A stretch of DNA of 64,000 nucleotides, from positions 41,668 through 105,667 of the forward strand of contig LSRX01000322.1 of NCBI GenBank assembly GCA_001939145.1. The letters are read 5' to 3'. The stretch comes from Symbiodinium microadriaticum. Its lineage: Eukaryota; Sar; Dinophyceae; Suessiales; Symbiodiniaceae. The notes beneath the pieces were generated by a model, which saw only the letters and a program-made list of their open reading frames with translations, was not told where the DNA came from and did no database searches. Below are positions 1 to 10,243 of this stretch, piece after piece. The position numbers were made by a program, and so were the translations under genes. The first letter of the stretch is position 1. Each line of letters begins with the position of its first letter.

Positions 1-243
1 GCAGCAGCACCGGCACCGGAACCGGCACCGGCACCGTCAGCGGCAGCAGCGGCAGCAGCAGCACCAGCAAGCAGCACCAGCAGCAGGAGCGGCACCACCA
101 GCACTCGCTCCCGCACCGGCACCGGCAACGGCAGCGGCCGCGGCACCGGCAGCGACAGCGGAAGCAGCAGCACCACCACCACCACCACCACCACCACCAC
201 CACCAGCAGGAGCAATAGCCAGAGTGATAGCGACAGCAACTAA
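1..243. repeat. GCA/CAC/CACCGG trinucleotide tract
   Basis: Almost pure GCA, CAC and CACCGG triplets running into a clean CAC run near 170-205. There is no credible coding start. It would normally be upstream of acetyltransferase copy A, whose ankyrin exon is not visible, so the tract or the window edge may have displaced it. Confidence 0.9.
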
Positions 244-317
244 AACAGCAACAACACCATGAGGGAACCCTGATCTGCAGCCGACAGGGGTCTGGGTTTG
301 AAATGGGAAATTGTGAG

Positions 318-363
318 GGTTTGGGCTGCTGCTGCTGCTGTTGTTGTCGTTGTTGTTGCTGTT
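318..363. repeat. GCT/GTT trinucleotide tract
   Basis: Short interrupted run of GCT and GTT triplets. It makes several frames look like poly-Cys, poly-Ala or poly-Val; none of those is a gene. Confidence 0.8.
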
Positions 364-578
364 TCTCCGAGTGTGCCAGCTGGCGGGGCTTTCCCTTTAC
401 ACCCCAGCATCGTGAACTCCCTTTACAATGCACCTATCACCTCCAATTTGCCACCGCCAGTTGTAGATTCGTTTCTTTGGGCGTCTTAGCCGGGCAACGT
501 AGGTTTTGGGTTGATGTGTTAGAATGTTTTTGGAATGTAAATGTTTTCGGAGGTAGGTCTTCCAACCAAACATCTGAG

Positions 579-1155
579 GTACTACGTTTGTGCATCCGTA
601 AAAGGATGTTCGAAACGTTTTCGTCGCTCTGAACGGGAGTTCGTGGGAGATCATGCGCATATCCATCAACAGGAGACGTGGTACCGCGACTTGACGCCTG
701 AGAAAGCCGAAGCGCTGGTCAACTGCCACGTGCCTGACGAAGAAGTGCACGAGAAGCTCATTGACGAGTTGGCCGCAGGAGCACGACCTCGTGCCTTCAC
801 CCTGACAGCAGTGTCTCAACAGACACGCATGGTGGCCGGCTATATTTACGCGACGGTCGCAGACGAGACGTTGAAAATCGGCCAGCTCAAAGTTGATCGT
901 GGCCATCAGGAACGAGGACTCGGCGGCCTGCTACTCAAAGCGGCCGAGACGAATGCCCGAAAACTCGCATCCATCTCGAAAGTCACGCTTTCTGTCCTCG
1001 AGACGAACGAAGGGGCCCAGCGATGCTATACAAAGGCCGGATTCAAGGTATGCACAGCATACAACTCAAGTTTTCCACCGTGTGCTTGCACGGCTACTGG
1101 AATCCCGTGCCACCACAAAAGAATCCGGTGGCTGAACATGGAGAAAGCCGCTTGA
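579..1155 (+). CDS. GNAT acetyltransferase exon, family copy A (intact)
   Basis: GCN5-related N-acetyltransferase: this family moves the acetyl group of acetyl-CoA to an amine; the substrate is unknown. The acetyl-CoA-binding motif A is visible as KVDRGHQERGLGGLL (Q-x-x-G-x-G), followed by an alpha-helix with KAAETNARKL and the motif B region KVTLSVLETNEGAQRCYTKA. The tail SSFPPCACTATGIPCHHK is Cys/His-rich. An in-frame ATG exists at 541, but homology to the other copies begins at the AG|GTAC junction (exon start 579), so 579 is more likely an internal acceptor with the upstream exon outside the readable region. It is the same exon as 47671-48250 and 60116-60722 but of a diverged subfamily. 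The stop is TGA after MEKAA. No ankyrin exon is seen upstream in this window. Confidence 0.75.
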
Positions 1156-1390
1156 CAGCACGACCTGAAAAAACAGGCTGCTTATTCCTGCGTCCCCGGT
1201 GAGGCTTGAGGGCCTGGCGATTCATATGTGAGGGCTTAGGGTTTTGGGCTTCCGGGTTCGGGTGATTACATCACATATGTGGACCAGAAACGCTGTAGCC
1301 CCGACGAGAACCACGAAAACCTGCAAACGCCGACGAAGGCCCTATCACCTCTCAGCTCAGGCTGCTGGCTGGCCAAGCTGAAACCCCTAA
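1135..1390. repeat. downstream block duplicated at about 24660-24930
   Basis: The end of copy A and its 3' flank (from the MEKAA region through the interstitial telomere-like end at 1390) recur almost base for base at 24660-24930, so copies A and C share one ancestral duplication including the 3' flank. The block stops at the N at 1391. Confidence 0.85.
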
Positions 1391-1391
1391 N
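1391..1391. other. assembly ambiguity (N)
   Basis: Single N ending the block that is duplicated at 24930. The sequence after it does not continue the partner copy, so this may be a join between unrelated contigs. Confidence 0.9.
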
Positions 1392-3104
1392 CCAGCAGCA
1401 CCGGCGGTAGCATGCAGACCGATAGTAACCACCAACACCGCTCAGAGAAAAACGGAAGCAACAGCAATGGCATCGAGAGCAACCGCGATGAACATTATCA
1501 CACCAGAGTGCGACGGTCGTAATCAGGGCCGTTCAAGATTGACACTACCCTAACATAGTAGTTGGTGTTCTGCCATGATCACCACCACCTCGGCCGGGAT
1601 TCTCCACCAGCACTGTTGCGCACAGTCTGTGTTTCCTGCCAGAGGCACCATGAACAGCTTCGCCGACTTGATCTCGCTCGCCGGTGTGGGTGTCGGGGGC
1701 CATGTCTTCGGCTTGGCCAACGGCACTCAGGCACAGAACTTCCATCAAGACTGCAGTCTCAAATGCTTTAAGGCTGCACCACATGGTACCCTGGTTATTC
1801 TGGGCCAGTCTTGCATCTCTTCCGTACTACCATTGGTGCTGCTTCCATCACTTCATCAAGGAGACAAACAGCCAAAATTCGAAAAATCTGCCGTTTCATC
1901 GCCAGGCCATATCTCGCGGGCTTCTGAGATCGGCATCCCGGGTGCATCTCGGGGAGCATGTGGTGAAGGTGGCCACGCATGGGACTGGCTCCTGAGCTCC
2001 ATTGATATAACAAAGTAATGTCGGTCTTTGCGGCAGGAGCATTCACAGCAACAGTGGTGATGAGAATACCACCACGGCTGCTGCTGCTGCTGCTGCTGCT
2101 CCTCCTCCTGCTGCTCCCCCTACCACCACCTACCACTGCCACTACTTGAGCCAAGACCCCACAAATACTTACTATGCAGTGCATTGTTGCTCAGTGCCCA
2201 GTGCTTGCTGTTAACTATTGGCCACTAAGTACTATTTAAGTATTAAGTAGTTGCTACTTGCTACCTACTGCGTCACTGCTTACTGCCAACTGCTACAGTA
2301 GCTGTTTACTACTTACTACTAGTTGCTATATATACTACTTGACTGTTGTGACTTTTACTATTTTCTGCTCACAACTTACAACCTACAGGTTGCAACTTAC
2401 TACGTACTACTACCTACGACTGCTATCGCTACAACCGCGACTATTGCCAAAAGATAATTGAGTACATTGGGGCCGGGACAGAGACTCAGAAAGCGGCTGT
2501 CATGACAGAGAATGAGGCAAAGCGGTTTGGTATGACGGCTCCTACTCGGTTGCTCTTGCGATAGAAGCGGAGAGATGTTTCCGGGGACAGGGCAGAGGCC
2601 CACTTGGTGATTGGGAAGTTTTACTAGTAGCATGCAACCAGTGTTTAAGCTCGCCTTCAAGTTTTGGGGATGGGGCAATTACTCACAAAGCGTGGCCCCG
2701 TTCGAGGTTACTTGTTGCAGACTACCCAGCGGTCCGAGCAGTTTGACGGCGTCATCTTGGCGACGCCCATGGAGCTAACAGCCATCCAACTGCCAGCAGA
2801 GGCCAAGCGTGGCATAGGTAGGGGCAGGAAGCACCGTGGACGCAACAAGTTATCATGTCTAATTACAAGACTAAAACAAGGGGTATAGGTTTTTAGACTT
2901 CCGTAAAACCTTAACTCTATGTGAGCCGTAGCCGGTTGCGCAGAAGAAAAAGACTGCTTACCCCCCTTTTGTCGACTCGAGCTGGACCCCACGCTGCGAT
3001 TCGGTGCGTCCCAAAATGGTCAATCAGCACAGCGGCGTTGACCACTGGGTGCTGCCCTTTCTGTGGCTCATAGCGCCACGATTCTACGATGTGCGCACAC
3101 TTAC
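1392..3104. other. no supported gene; low-complexity stretches
   Basis: Contains an open frame at 1575-2018 without family resemblance, a CTG/CTC triplet run at about 2075-2115, and a degenerate TACTAC/TACTTGC-like stretch at about 2230-2450. I see no exon with both a plausible splice context and a recognisable motif. Confidence 0.6.
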
Positions 3105-3246
3105 CGCCACTGCTGTTGTTGTTACTTGCTGCTGTTTCTGGTGGTGGTGTGGTTGTTGCTGTGGTGGGTTTACGTGGAAACGACAATCCAGCAGGAATTA
3201 CAGTGGTGCTGGTGCTGGTGCTGGTGCTTTTGCTGTTGCCGTTGCT

Positions 3247-3281
<35 letters not shown>

Positions 3282-3299
3282 TGTTGCTGTTGCTGTTGC

Positions 3300-3336
<37 letters not shown>

Positions 3337-3359
3337 GCTGTTGTTGTTGTTGCTGTTGC

Positions 3360-3439
<80 letters not shown>

Positions 3440-3449
3440 TTGGTTGTGG

Positions 3450-3487
<38 letters not shown>

Positions 3488-3520
3488 GCTGTTGTTGTTG
3501 TTGTTGTTGTGGTGGCGGTT
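3105..3520. repeat. long GTT/GCT/GCC/GTC trinucleotide tract
   Basis: About 300-400 bp of nearly pure triplet repeat with blocks of GCC-GTT, GCT-GTT, GTT and GTC-GTT. All three plus frames are open, and the minus strand gives a poly-Gln/poly-Asn frame (3170-3547). Openness in every frame is what a stop-free triplet repeat produces and is not evidence of coding. Confidence 0.95.
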
Positions 3521-3530
3521 CTTGTTTCTC

Positions 3531-5837
3531 ATTGTTGTATTTATCATTATTTGTTATCCTTCTTGTTATTATTCCTTCTGCTTGTGGTTGTTGTTATTGT
3601 TATGTTAATTATTATTGCTGTTCCATGACATCAGGGGTGCAAAAGCGGGTGCGCTGACGGGGCCGTGAATTCATGTCGAAGGTGGCAGGACACGGCAGTC
3701 CAATAACATGGGATGGGTACGTCGCTTGGTCCTGGACTCTACCTTCTTCCTGTTGTGCGGTTTGGTTGTGGATGTTGTAGTTGTTGTAGTAGTAATTAAT
3801 TAGTTGTTGTTGACAGAATTTTGCTGCTATCGTTCTTCAGCTACATATGATAGCTAAGTTGGGCTGTTTGAGAGATCAGTCCTGGCCGTTTGCGCTATCA
3901 TGCCCAGGTATCAGAGGACTTACGTGACTTTCGTCCATGGAGAGATCAATGAGACCAGTCCGCTTTTCATATAACTGTTGTAGGGCCTTCCTACGAAACT
4001 ACCCTTACTTGTAGCCGAAACCCTATCCCGGCATCTCGCCAACTGGCTCCTCCCTGTGGGAAGAATTTTTTTGGCTAACCTGGCTAATGGAAAGGAGCCT
4101 TAAACTAAAAGCTTCAGCTCAAGGGCCGCCTCCAAGAAGAGCTCAGGAGACTTATTTCGGACTCAAAGAGGAGGCCAAGACCAAGAAGGTCCCGGGCACC
4201 ATCCTCACCACAGAGGACAGTTCATCCCCGTTCTCGTCCTTTGGCGCTGGGAGCTTAGGGGGCTTTAGGAGTTTGAAACTAAAAGTTACATCATTATCCG
4301 TACTCCAGTGGATGGCGGGGTATGAGGCAGAGGTTTAAATTGACGATCGTTGCTTGCTCGGCGTGAATCCCGATCTAGCTTTCGCCTCAGGTGCACAAGG
4401 TCTTTCCTGATGGCTCCATGGTTGCGGGGGGCCTTGGCTATCTGCTGGCTATCTGCTACTACCTTGTAGAACGAAGCTGGAGGAATAGCGAGGTGCTGAG
4501 AGAGTGACGGCATGCTCCGAGGTGAAGCTGTTTTCGCGACGCGACCTGCACGACTCAGACATCCAGCCTTTGTTTCCCAGAGCAGGGCTCCAAGTCGGCC
4601 AAAGGGCGCAGGTATGGAGGGGTTGTAGGTTTGCTTGAAGAGATGGGGTCCATTGCACGCACCAGGAGCCGGATGTAGTCTTTCATGGTCCCCAGTGGTG
4701 ATGATGATGGTGACGGTTACAGCCAACGTGATTGCCATGATATGGTTCGCAGTCATTGCTTTTGCAGCTTCAGTCGTGACACCCCGTTCTCCGTCTCTCT
4801 CCATCAGAAAGGTTCCTCTCAGAAGATCCGTTGGTTTCGGTAGAATGGGGGAGAGTGCTGTGTGAGAGAAAATCTCAGTGGGGGTGTAGGTTGCTTGTCG
4901 TTGCCAAAGGATGCGCTCATTCATGTTTCAGAGCACGAGGAGCAGCGAGCTTCGGCACAGGAGCAGAAATGACGCATCAGTGGTAGCAGTGGCTGTAGCC
5001 GCCGCAGCAGCACGGTTGTTGTGCGAGCAGTAGGACAGTCAAAGAGGAGAATAATATAGATTGTAATACTTTAAGTCCATTGCCATCAAGTTCAGTCTTT
5101 CTTGAATACGAAGTCCCAGGTCTTCGCGACCTTCAAATACGTCTGGGCAGCCTATCCCAAGCTCCAGCCGCTGGCCCGTGAGAACTGGGCGAGTTTCAGG
5201 CCTGGCTTCTGTCGAAGTACTTTTCATGAGTGAGAAAAACACAGGGTGTGGGACTTGGGGACTTAAGGTTTGAGGCTTTTTGCTGGGCTTCTTGGACTTC
5301 AGTTCAAAGGAAGCAGATCATGTGCATCAGCATTGGAAGTGCACCAGTGCAAACAACATTCCTGACAATAGTTCATCCACAGTCGTCGTCATAGTTCCTG
5401 TAGATGTCGATTGCGTTGCCGCTGTGGAACTTGTTTTCGAGTGTGTCGACGGTGCCGACTACCTTGATTTGTACTGGCATTAAGCCTCGATCACGCACCC
5501 GCACACATCTATCCATACATGTGACCGCGTACAAGTGGTCCTACACTCAGAATCCTCATCACGGGACCGAATCCTAGCAGCAAGCCCCAAGCTTCATAAA
5601 AACCCAAACCGTTTAAGCCCTAGGATGAGCCGCAAAGCCCAAGCCTTACAAACCGTAAAATCTCTGTAAACCCCAAACCCTATAAACCCCAAATCAATAT
5701 ATATGTGGACATTGATCTATAGGTCATTGTCGCTGTATTCTTTGCAAACGACCACGCGCATAACATAACATGCCATCGCGAAAGTTCCGCAATGTTTGTT
5801 GTTTGCGAAAGCTACTCCGTTAGCCTGCTTGACAACA
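3531..5837. other. no supported gene
   Basis: Mixed unique sequence with open frames up to about 210 codons on the minus strand (4286-4924) that have no recognisable motif. About 5590-5695 holds degenerate CCCTAAA/AAACCCC sequence. Confidence 0.55.
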
Positions 5838-5886
5838 ACAACTACCACCACCACCACCACCACCACCACCACCACCACCACCACCA
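5838..5886. repeat. (CAC)n microsatellite
   Basis: Nearly perfect CAC array, about 16 units. Confidence 0.95.
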
Positions 5887-6920
5887 CTGCTACTGCTATG
5901 TTCCTTACCGAGGCGTCGTTTCCTTCTCCTCGCGGCCTTGGGTCTAAGTAAGGCTGTTTAGCACAGCTTTTGTTTGAATCACGCAGCAAGCTCCCGGCAG
6001 ATGCCAAAATGCGTCGTCAGTAGTGCATGTCGCATCGTGCATTGTGGTATAGTATGTAGGATTCGTATTTTTGTACACTTTTTTCGCATACTATACTGGA
6101 GCATAAGAATGTCGCAGGCTGGATGGCCACGCTCTCTTCTACACGTCCGGCCTGGAGACGGGGGCCTCTGCCATGGAGGTGAGCCCCCAAAGCACTTGCA
6201 AGCGAGGCTTAGGGGTTTAGGGCTTCGGGGGTTAAGGTTTCTGCGTTCGGGATTGATAAGGGTTTAGGGTTTAGGGGTTTAGGTTGTAGGGATTTGCATG
6301 TGCGCCCTTAGCGTTCAGAGGGTAGTTGGGGCATGTGGCAAACCCTCCGAGCATCGACCCCCAAGAGGATCCAGGAGCCTGATTCCAAAAAACGCTCCTG
6401 ATAAGCCAGAAAGAAGCTCATAGAACCGAAAAATGCAACAACCTAAACCTTATAAAGCCCAAGAGGAGCCCTTTGACTTGTGAAGGTGGCCGCCATAGCC
6501 GGGCGCAATGGTGCCTTGCTGATGCGGGAGGCCTTACAGAGACAGGCCTTGGACCGGGGCTTGAGGGGTGCCTTTGGGGCCCTTCAGAAAAGGTGTACTG
6601 AAAAGGGCCATAGATGGATTTTTGTAGAGGCTTCGGTTCCGAGGGGCGTAGAGCTCGCGGGTTCTCGGAGTTTCGAGGGTTTGGTTGTATCGGCATTTTC
6701 CGCCTTTCCGTGCAAGTACGCTGGTTTCTAGAAGCCCAGGGTTTCAAGCTTCAGTTTTGGTGGAAGACTGGGCCGTCGGCCAGCTGCTCCTTGCCGAGGA
6801 GCGAGGCAGCCCTCCGAGCGCCAGCATTTCGGCGTGAGGAAGAAAAGCCAGAAAAAGGGGGGCGAAGGGGGGAACGCAGGCGGCGTCCGAGCCTGCCGGC
6901 TGAGGGGAGGGTTTGGGCCT
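5887..6920. other. no supported gene; TTTAGGG-like sequence near 6205-6290
   Basis: Degenerate TTTAGGG/TTTAGGGG units in the G-rich orientation at about 6205-6290; the rest is unassigned. Confidence 0.55.
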
Positions 6921-7903
6921 CCGCAGACCCCGTTTTGGGCCGCAGACCGCGCGCTGTCTGAAGGATCGAAGAGCAAAAGAGTCGAAGGAGGAGGTGCTGA
7001 GAATGTATCACAAGGCCCGGGGCCCTAGCAAAATGCTGCCCTCGTATGCCCTCGCCCCCCTGCTTGCAGCGCTTGAGGTCGTGCGCTTTGCGGTCTTTCG
7101 CCCGCTAAGGTGCATTCGAAGCCCCTGTTGATTGAGCAAGCCTACGACTACGGTCGCGTCTTCAAGCAGCTTCGCTAGCATTTTGGGGAACTCAGCGAAG
7201 ATTCAACCACTCATTTACGAGTCAGCTTGGGGTTACTCTGGAGTGCTCGACCACTCCAGCATGCGTGGCTGCAAGCAACCAGCCAGGCAGTCGGGTCATC
7301 TGTGATCGCCGTCGTGATGTGCGCGCCTCACGAGAGCTCTGCGTTCTCGCTTCCTTCACAGAGTGGCCTGCTCGGAAGCTGCTTCGCCCCACGAGCATAC
7401 TCCCTGTCCTTCAGGCTTCGAGGAGGTTCCATGCTGCGCCTCCCTGCTTTGCAAAGGGACTGCGGGCACTGCACATGTCCTTATAGACTTCATCGATGGC
7501 CAGGTACACTATGCTCGCCGCTGACGAGTTCTGAGTGCCACCGCATTCAGCTCAAAAGTGCTAAAAGTTATTTGGCAGCGTGCGCAGGGGTAAGCCGGCC
7601 TGTGGCAGAGCTCGTCGCTGCACCGGTTCTTGAGCCCGCAAAGCGGGAGGACCTTTCTGCACGCCTAAGGTGTGAAAACAAGCTTGTCTTAACTTTCTGA
7701 CCTGCTGTCTGATCGAGCTCGCTCAACTCTATAGATCTCGACACCCGCTTTGGACTCATGCTTTGCTCTTTCATGGTCCGTTCTGCAGAACTGCTTCGCA
7801 CTTCGCCCCTGTCGCCGGGCCGGTTGTTGGCTCAGTGTACTGTAGAGCTGGGCGAGTTCCCCACGAACCTGTGGGGCCAGCAGCCATGTAGCGGCTTGAG
7901 AGC
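6921..7903. repeat. segmental duplication, copy 1 (983 bp)
   Basis: Matches 8441-9422 with only a handful of substitutions and a one-base C-run difference (about 7065 against 8577). Open frames inside (for example 7227-7700) are preserved in both copies, but they lack known motifs and high identity alone explains the preservation. Confidence 0.92.
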
Positions 7904-8077
7904 CGGCGAGCCTCCGAAGTTTTGGCCAAACAGTGCAGCCAGATGAGAGTTGGGGATGGATGCTAGATCGAAACACCTCGGACACCTCGGCGGATTTCGA
8001 GACGGGGGTGCGGCACATGCTATAGTCATATGCGACTCTGGGCTGATGTGAGCCATGTGTCTTGGATTCGAAAGATT

Positions 8078-8437
8078 CGTTTCTTTGGGCTTCTTAGCCG
8101 GGCAACGCAGATTTTGGGTTGATGTGTGAGAATGTTCTTGGAATGAGGTACTATGTTTGTGCATCCGTGAAGGGATGTTCAAAGCATCTGCGCCGCTCAG
8201 AGCGCGAGTTCGTCGGAGATCACGCGCATCTCCATCAACAGGAGCGGCAGTTCACCAGCGCTGCGGCTTTCTCAGGCGTCAATTCGCGGTACCATGTCTC
8301 CTCAGGAGACGGGGAGACGTGGTACCACGTCGCCTCAGGAGACGTGGTACCACGATCTGACTCCTGAGAAAGCCTCAGCGCGTGAACTGCCGTGTGATTG
8401 ATCCACGAACAAATCATCGACGAATTTGCACAAGGAT
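8078..8437 (+). pseudogene. GNAT fragment copy B with inverted self-duplication
   Basis: About 8078-8140 matches the 5' flank of copy A (about 465-535). From the AG|GTAC junction near 8143 the first ~30 codons of the acetyltransferase exon follow (RYYVCASVKGCSKHLRRSE, then GDHAHLHQQE). At 8245-8302 the sequence becomes the reverse complement of the next coding segment, then runs forward again at 8337-8392, and stops after the EQIIDEFAQGS-like segment at about 8437, where the 983-bp duplication copy 2 begins. Motif A is absent. This is a dead fragment: truncated 3', inverted internally, with a direct repeat of GAGACGTGGTACCACG. Confidence 0.85.
8245..8392. repeat. fold-back inverted repeat in copy B
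   Basis: Left arm 8245-8302 (58 nt) is the reverse complement of right arm 8337-8392 with several mismatches, separated by about 34 nt that repeat part of the arm. Both arms are acetyltransferase coding sequence. Confidence 0.85.
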
Positions 8438-8440
8438 CAT

Positions 8441-9422
8441 CCGCAGACCCCGTTTTGGGCCGCAGACCGCGCGCTGTCTGAAGGATCGAAGAGCAAAAGA
8501 GTCGAAGGAGGAGGTGCTGAGAATGTATCACAAGGCCCGGGGCCCTAGCAAAATGCTGCCCTCGTATGCCCTCGCCCCCTGCTTGCAGCGCTTGAGGTCG
8601 TGCGCTTTGCGGTCTTTCGCCCGCTAAGGTGCATTCGAAGCCCCTGTTGATTGAGCAAGCCTACGACTACGGTCGCGTCTTCAAGCAGCTTCGCTAGCAT
8701 TTTGGGGAACTCAGCGAAGATTCAACCACTCATTTACGAGTCAGCTTGGGGTTACTCTGGAGTGCTCGACCACTCCAGCATGCGTGGCTGCAAGCAACCA
8801 GCCAGGCAGTCGGGTCATCTGTGATCGCCGTCGTGATGTGCGCGCCTCACGAGAGCTCTTCGTTCTCGCTTCCTTCACAGAGTGGCCTGCTCGGAAGCTG
8901 CTTCGCCCCACGAGCATACTCCCTGTCCTTCAGGCTTCGAGGAGGTTCCATGCTGCGCCTCCCTGCTTTGCAAAGGGACTGCGGGCACTGCACATGTCCT
9001 TATAGACTTCATCGATGGCCAGGTACACTATGCTCGCCGCTGACGAGTTCTGAGTGCCACCGCATTCAGCTCAAAAGTGCTAAAAGTTATTTGGCAGCGT
9101 GCGCAGGGGTAAGCTGGCCTGTGGCAGAGCTCGTCGCTGCACCGGTTCTTGAGCCCGCAAAGCGGGAGGACCTTTCTGCACGCCTAAGGTGTGAAAACAA
9201 GCTTGTCTTAACTTTCTGACCTGCTATCTGATCGAGCTCGCTCAACTCTATAGATCTCGACACCCGCTTTGGACTCATGCTTTGCTCTTTCATGGTCCGT
9301 TCTGCAGAACTGCTTCGCGCTTCGCCCCTGTCGCCGGGCCGGTTGTTGGCTCAGTGTACTGTAGAGCTGGGCGAGTTCCCCACGAACCTGTGGGGCCAGC
9401 AGCCATGTAGCGGCCTGAGAGC
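8441..9422. repeat. segmental duplication, copy 2 (982 bp)
   Basis: Near-identical to 6921-7903; the left edge abuts acetyltransferase fragment B. I see no terminal repeats or obvious target-site duplication at the edges. Confidence 0.92.
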
Positions 9423-9994
9423 AGGATCTTGCTTCTCAGTCTCTTGCGTTCTCAGTCTGTTAGCCCGGGCTGAGTTGCTGGCTCCAAATTCGAAGCACCA
9501 GTCAGTACTCTAGCTGCTAGCTTTGGGCCGTCTTTCAAGCGAGGCTATGAAATGTGCACTGCGTAGCCTTCGGGCTCAGCGCATCATACCCAACAATAAA
9601 CCCAAGACAGAATAATGTTGCCTGGGCAAGCGAACAGCCGCATCCCAAGCAGCTTCACGCTCCCAGGTCCAGCAAGTTCGCAAAACAGTACCAGGACAGA
9701 GCCTCGGTGCTGTCAGAACTCTGTGGCGTGTGATTGGTCCGGGACTCTGCTTGGAAAGTCCTTATTGACAGGTACCACCTGAGTTTCCTGACATTCTCAA
9801 GGACCGTGGGCGCTGGCAGCACTTGTGCTCGAAGTGTATAAACACGGTAGAAGCCAAAGGCCCGACATAGAACTGAATAAGATGCCTCATGTCAACCGTC
9901 TGTCGACCCTAGAGTCTATAGAGGCTTGGTAAGAAACCGACATTGCATTCTACTTAAAGATCTTACGCGGAGAACCTATCAGGCCGCATGGATC
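9423..9994. other. intergenic or 5' region of the RIIa/EF-hand gene
   Basis: No gene recognised. It would contain the promoter and the trans-splice acceptor of the gene starting at 9995, but no specific site can be named. Confidence 0.5.
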
Positions 9995-10243
9995 ATGTCA
10001 TTTCCCACGTCCCTGCACCAGCCCGCAGATATTCCGCAGGACTTCACCCGAGAAGTTCTCCGCTCCCAGCCAGAGAACATCCATGAGTTTGCTGCCAAGT
10101 GCCCGTCATCTACGTGCTTGCGGTTTCAGGTTTGGGGTGTTTAGGTGCAGGGCTTTCAGGGTTCATTCCTGTTGCCTCCGCGAGCTCGCAGCCTTCTCCA
10201 GGTATTTCGAATGCTTGGCCAGCGGCCTTCCCGTTGATGCGGG
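9995..10243 (+). CDS. exons 1-2: RIIa dimerisation/docking domain
   Basis: Start MSFPTSLHQPADIPQ at 9995, followed by DFTREVLRSQPENIHEFAA and, after a GT-AG intron (10099-10201), KYFECLASGLPVDAG. The pattern (hydrophobic)-DFTREVLR-QP-x2-I-x-EFAAKYFE is the RIIa signature. The split codon AA|G reads Lys across the junction, which restores the AAKYFE core and supports the splice sites. Confidence 0.85.

Noticed and set aside
1575-2018. 147-codon plus-strand open frame
   Set aside because: No motif, no conserved copy, and no splice or start context that separates it from chance.
2140-2160. CTTGAGCCAA, partly matching the reverse complement of the dinoflagellate spliced leader
   Set aside because: Only about ten bases agree and the rest of the leader is absent; no relict leader was found in front of any family copy.
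3063-3657. Long open frames coding poly-Cys, poly-Val, poly-Leu, or poly-Gln on the other strand
   Set aside because: All frames are open because the DNA is a stop-free triplet repeat; there is no start context, domain or flank that looks coding.
7227-7700. 157-codon frame preserved in both copies of the 983-bp duplication
   Set aside because: The copies are nearly identical, so preservation carries no information on coding; no family resemblance.
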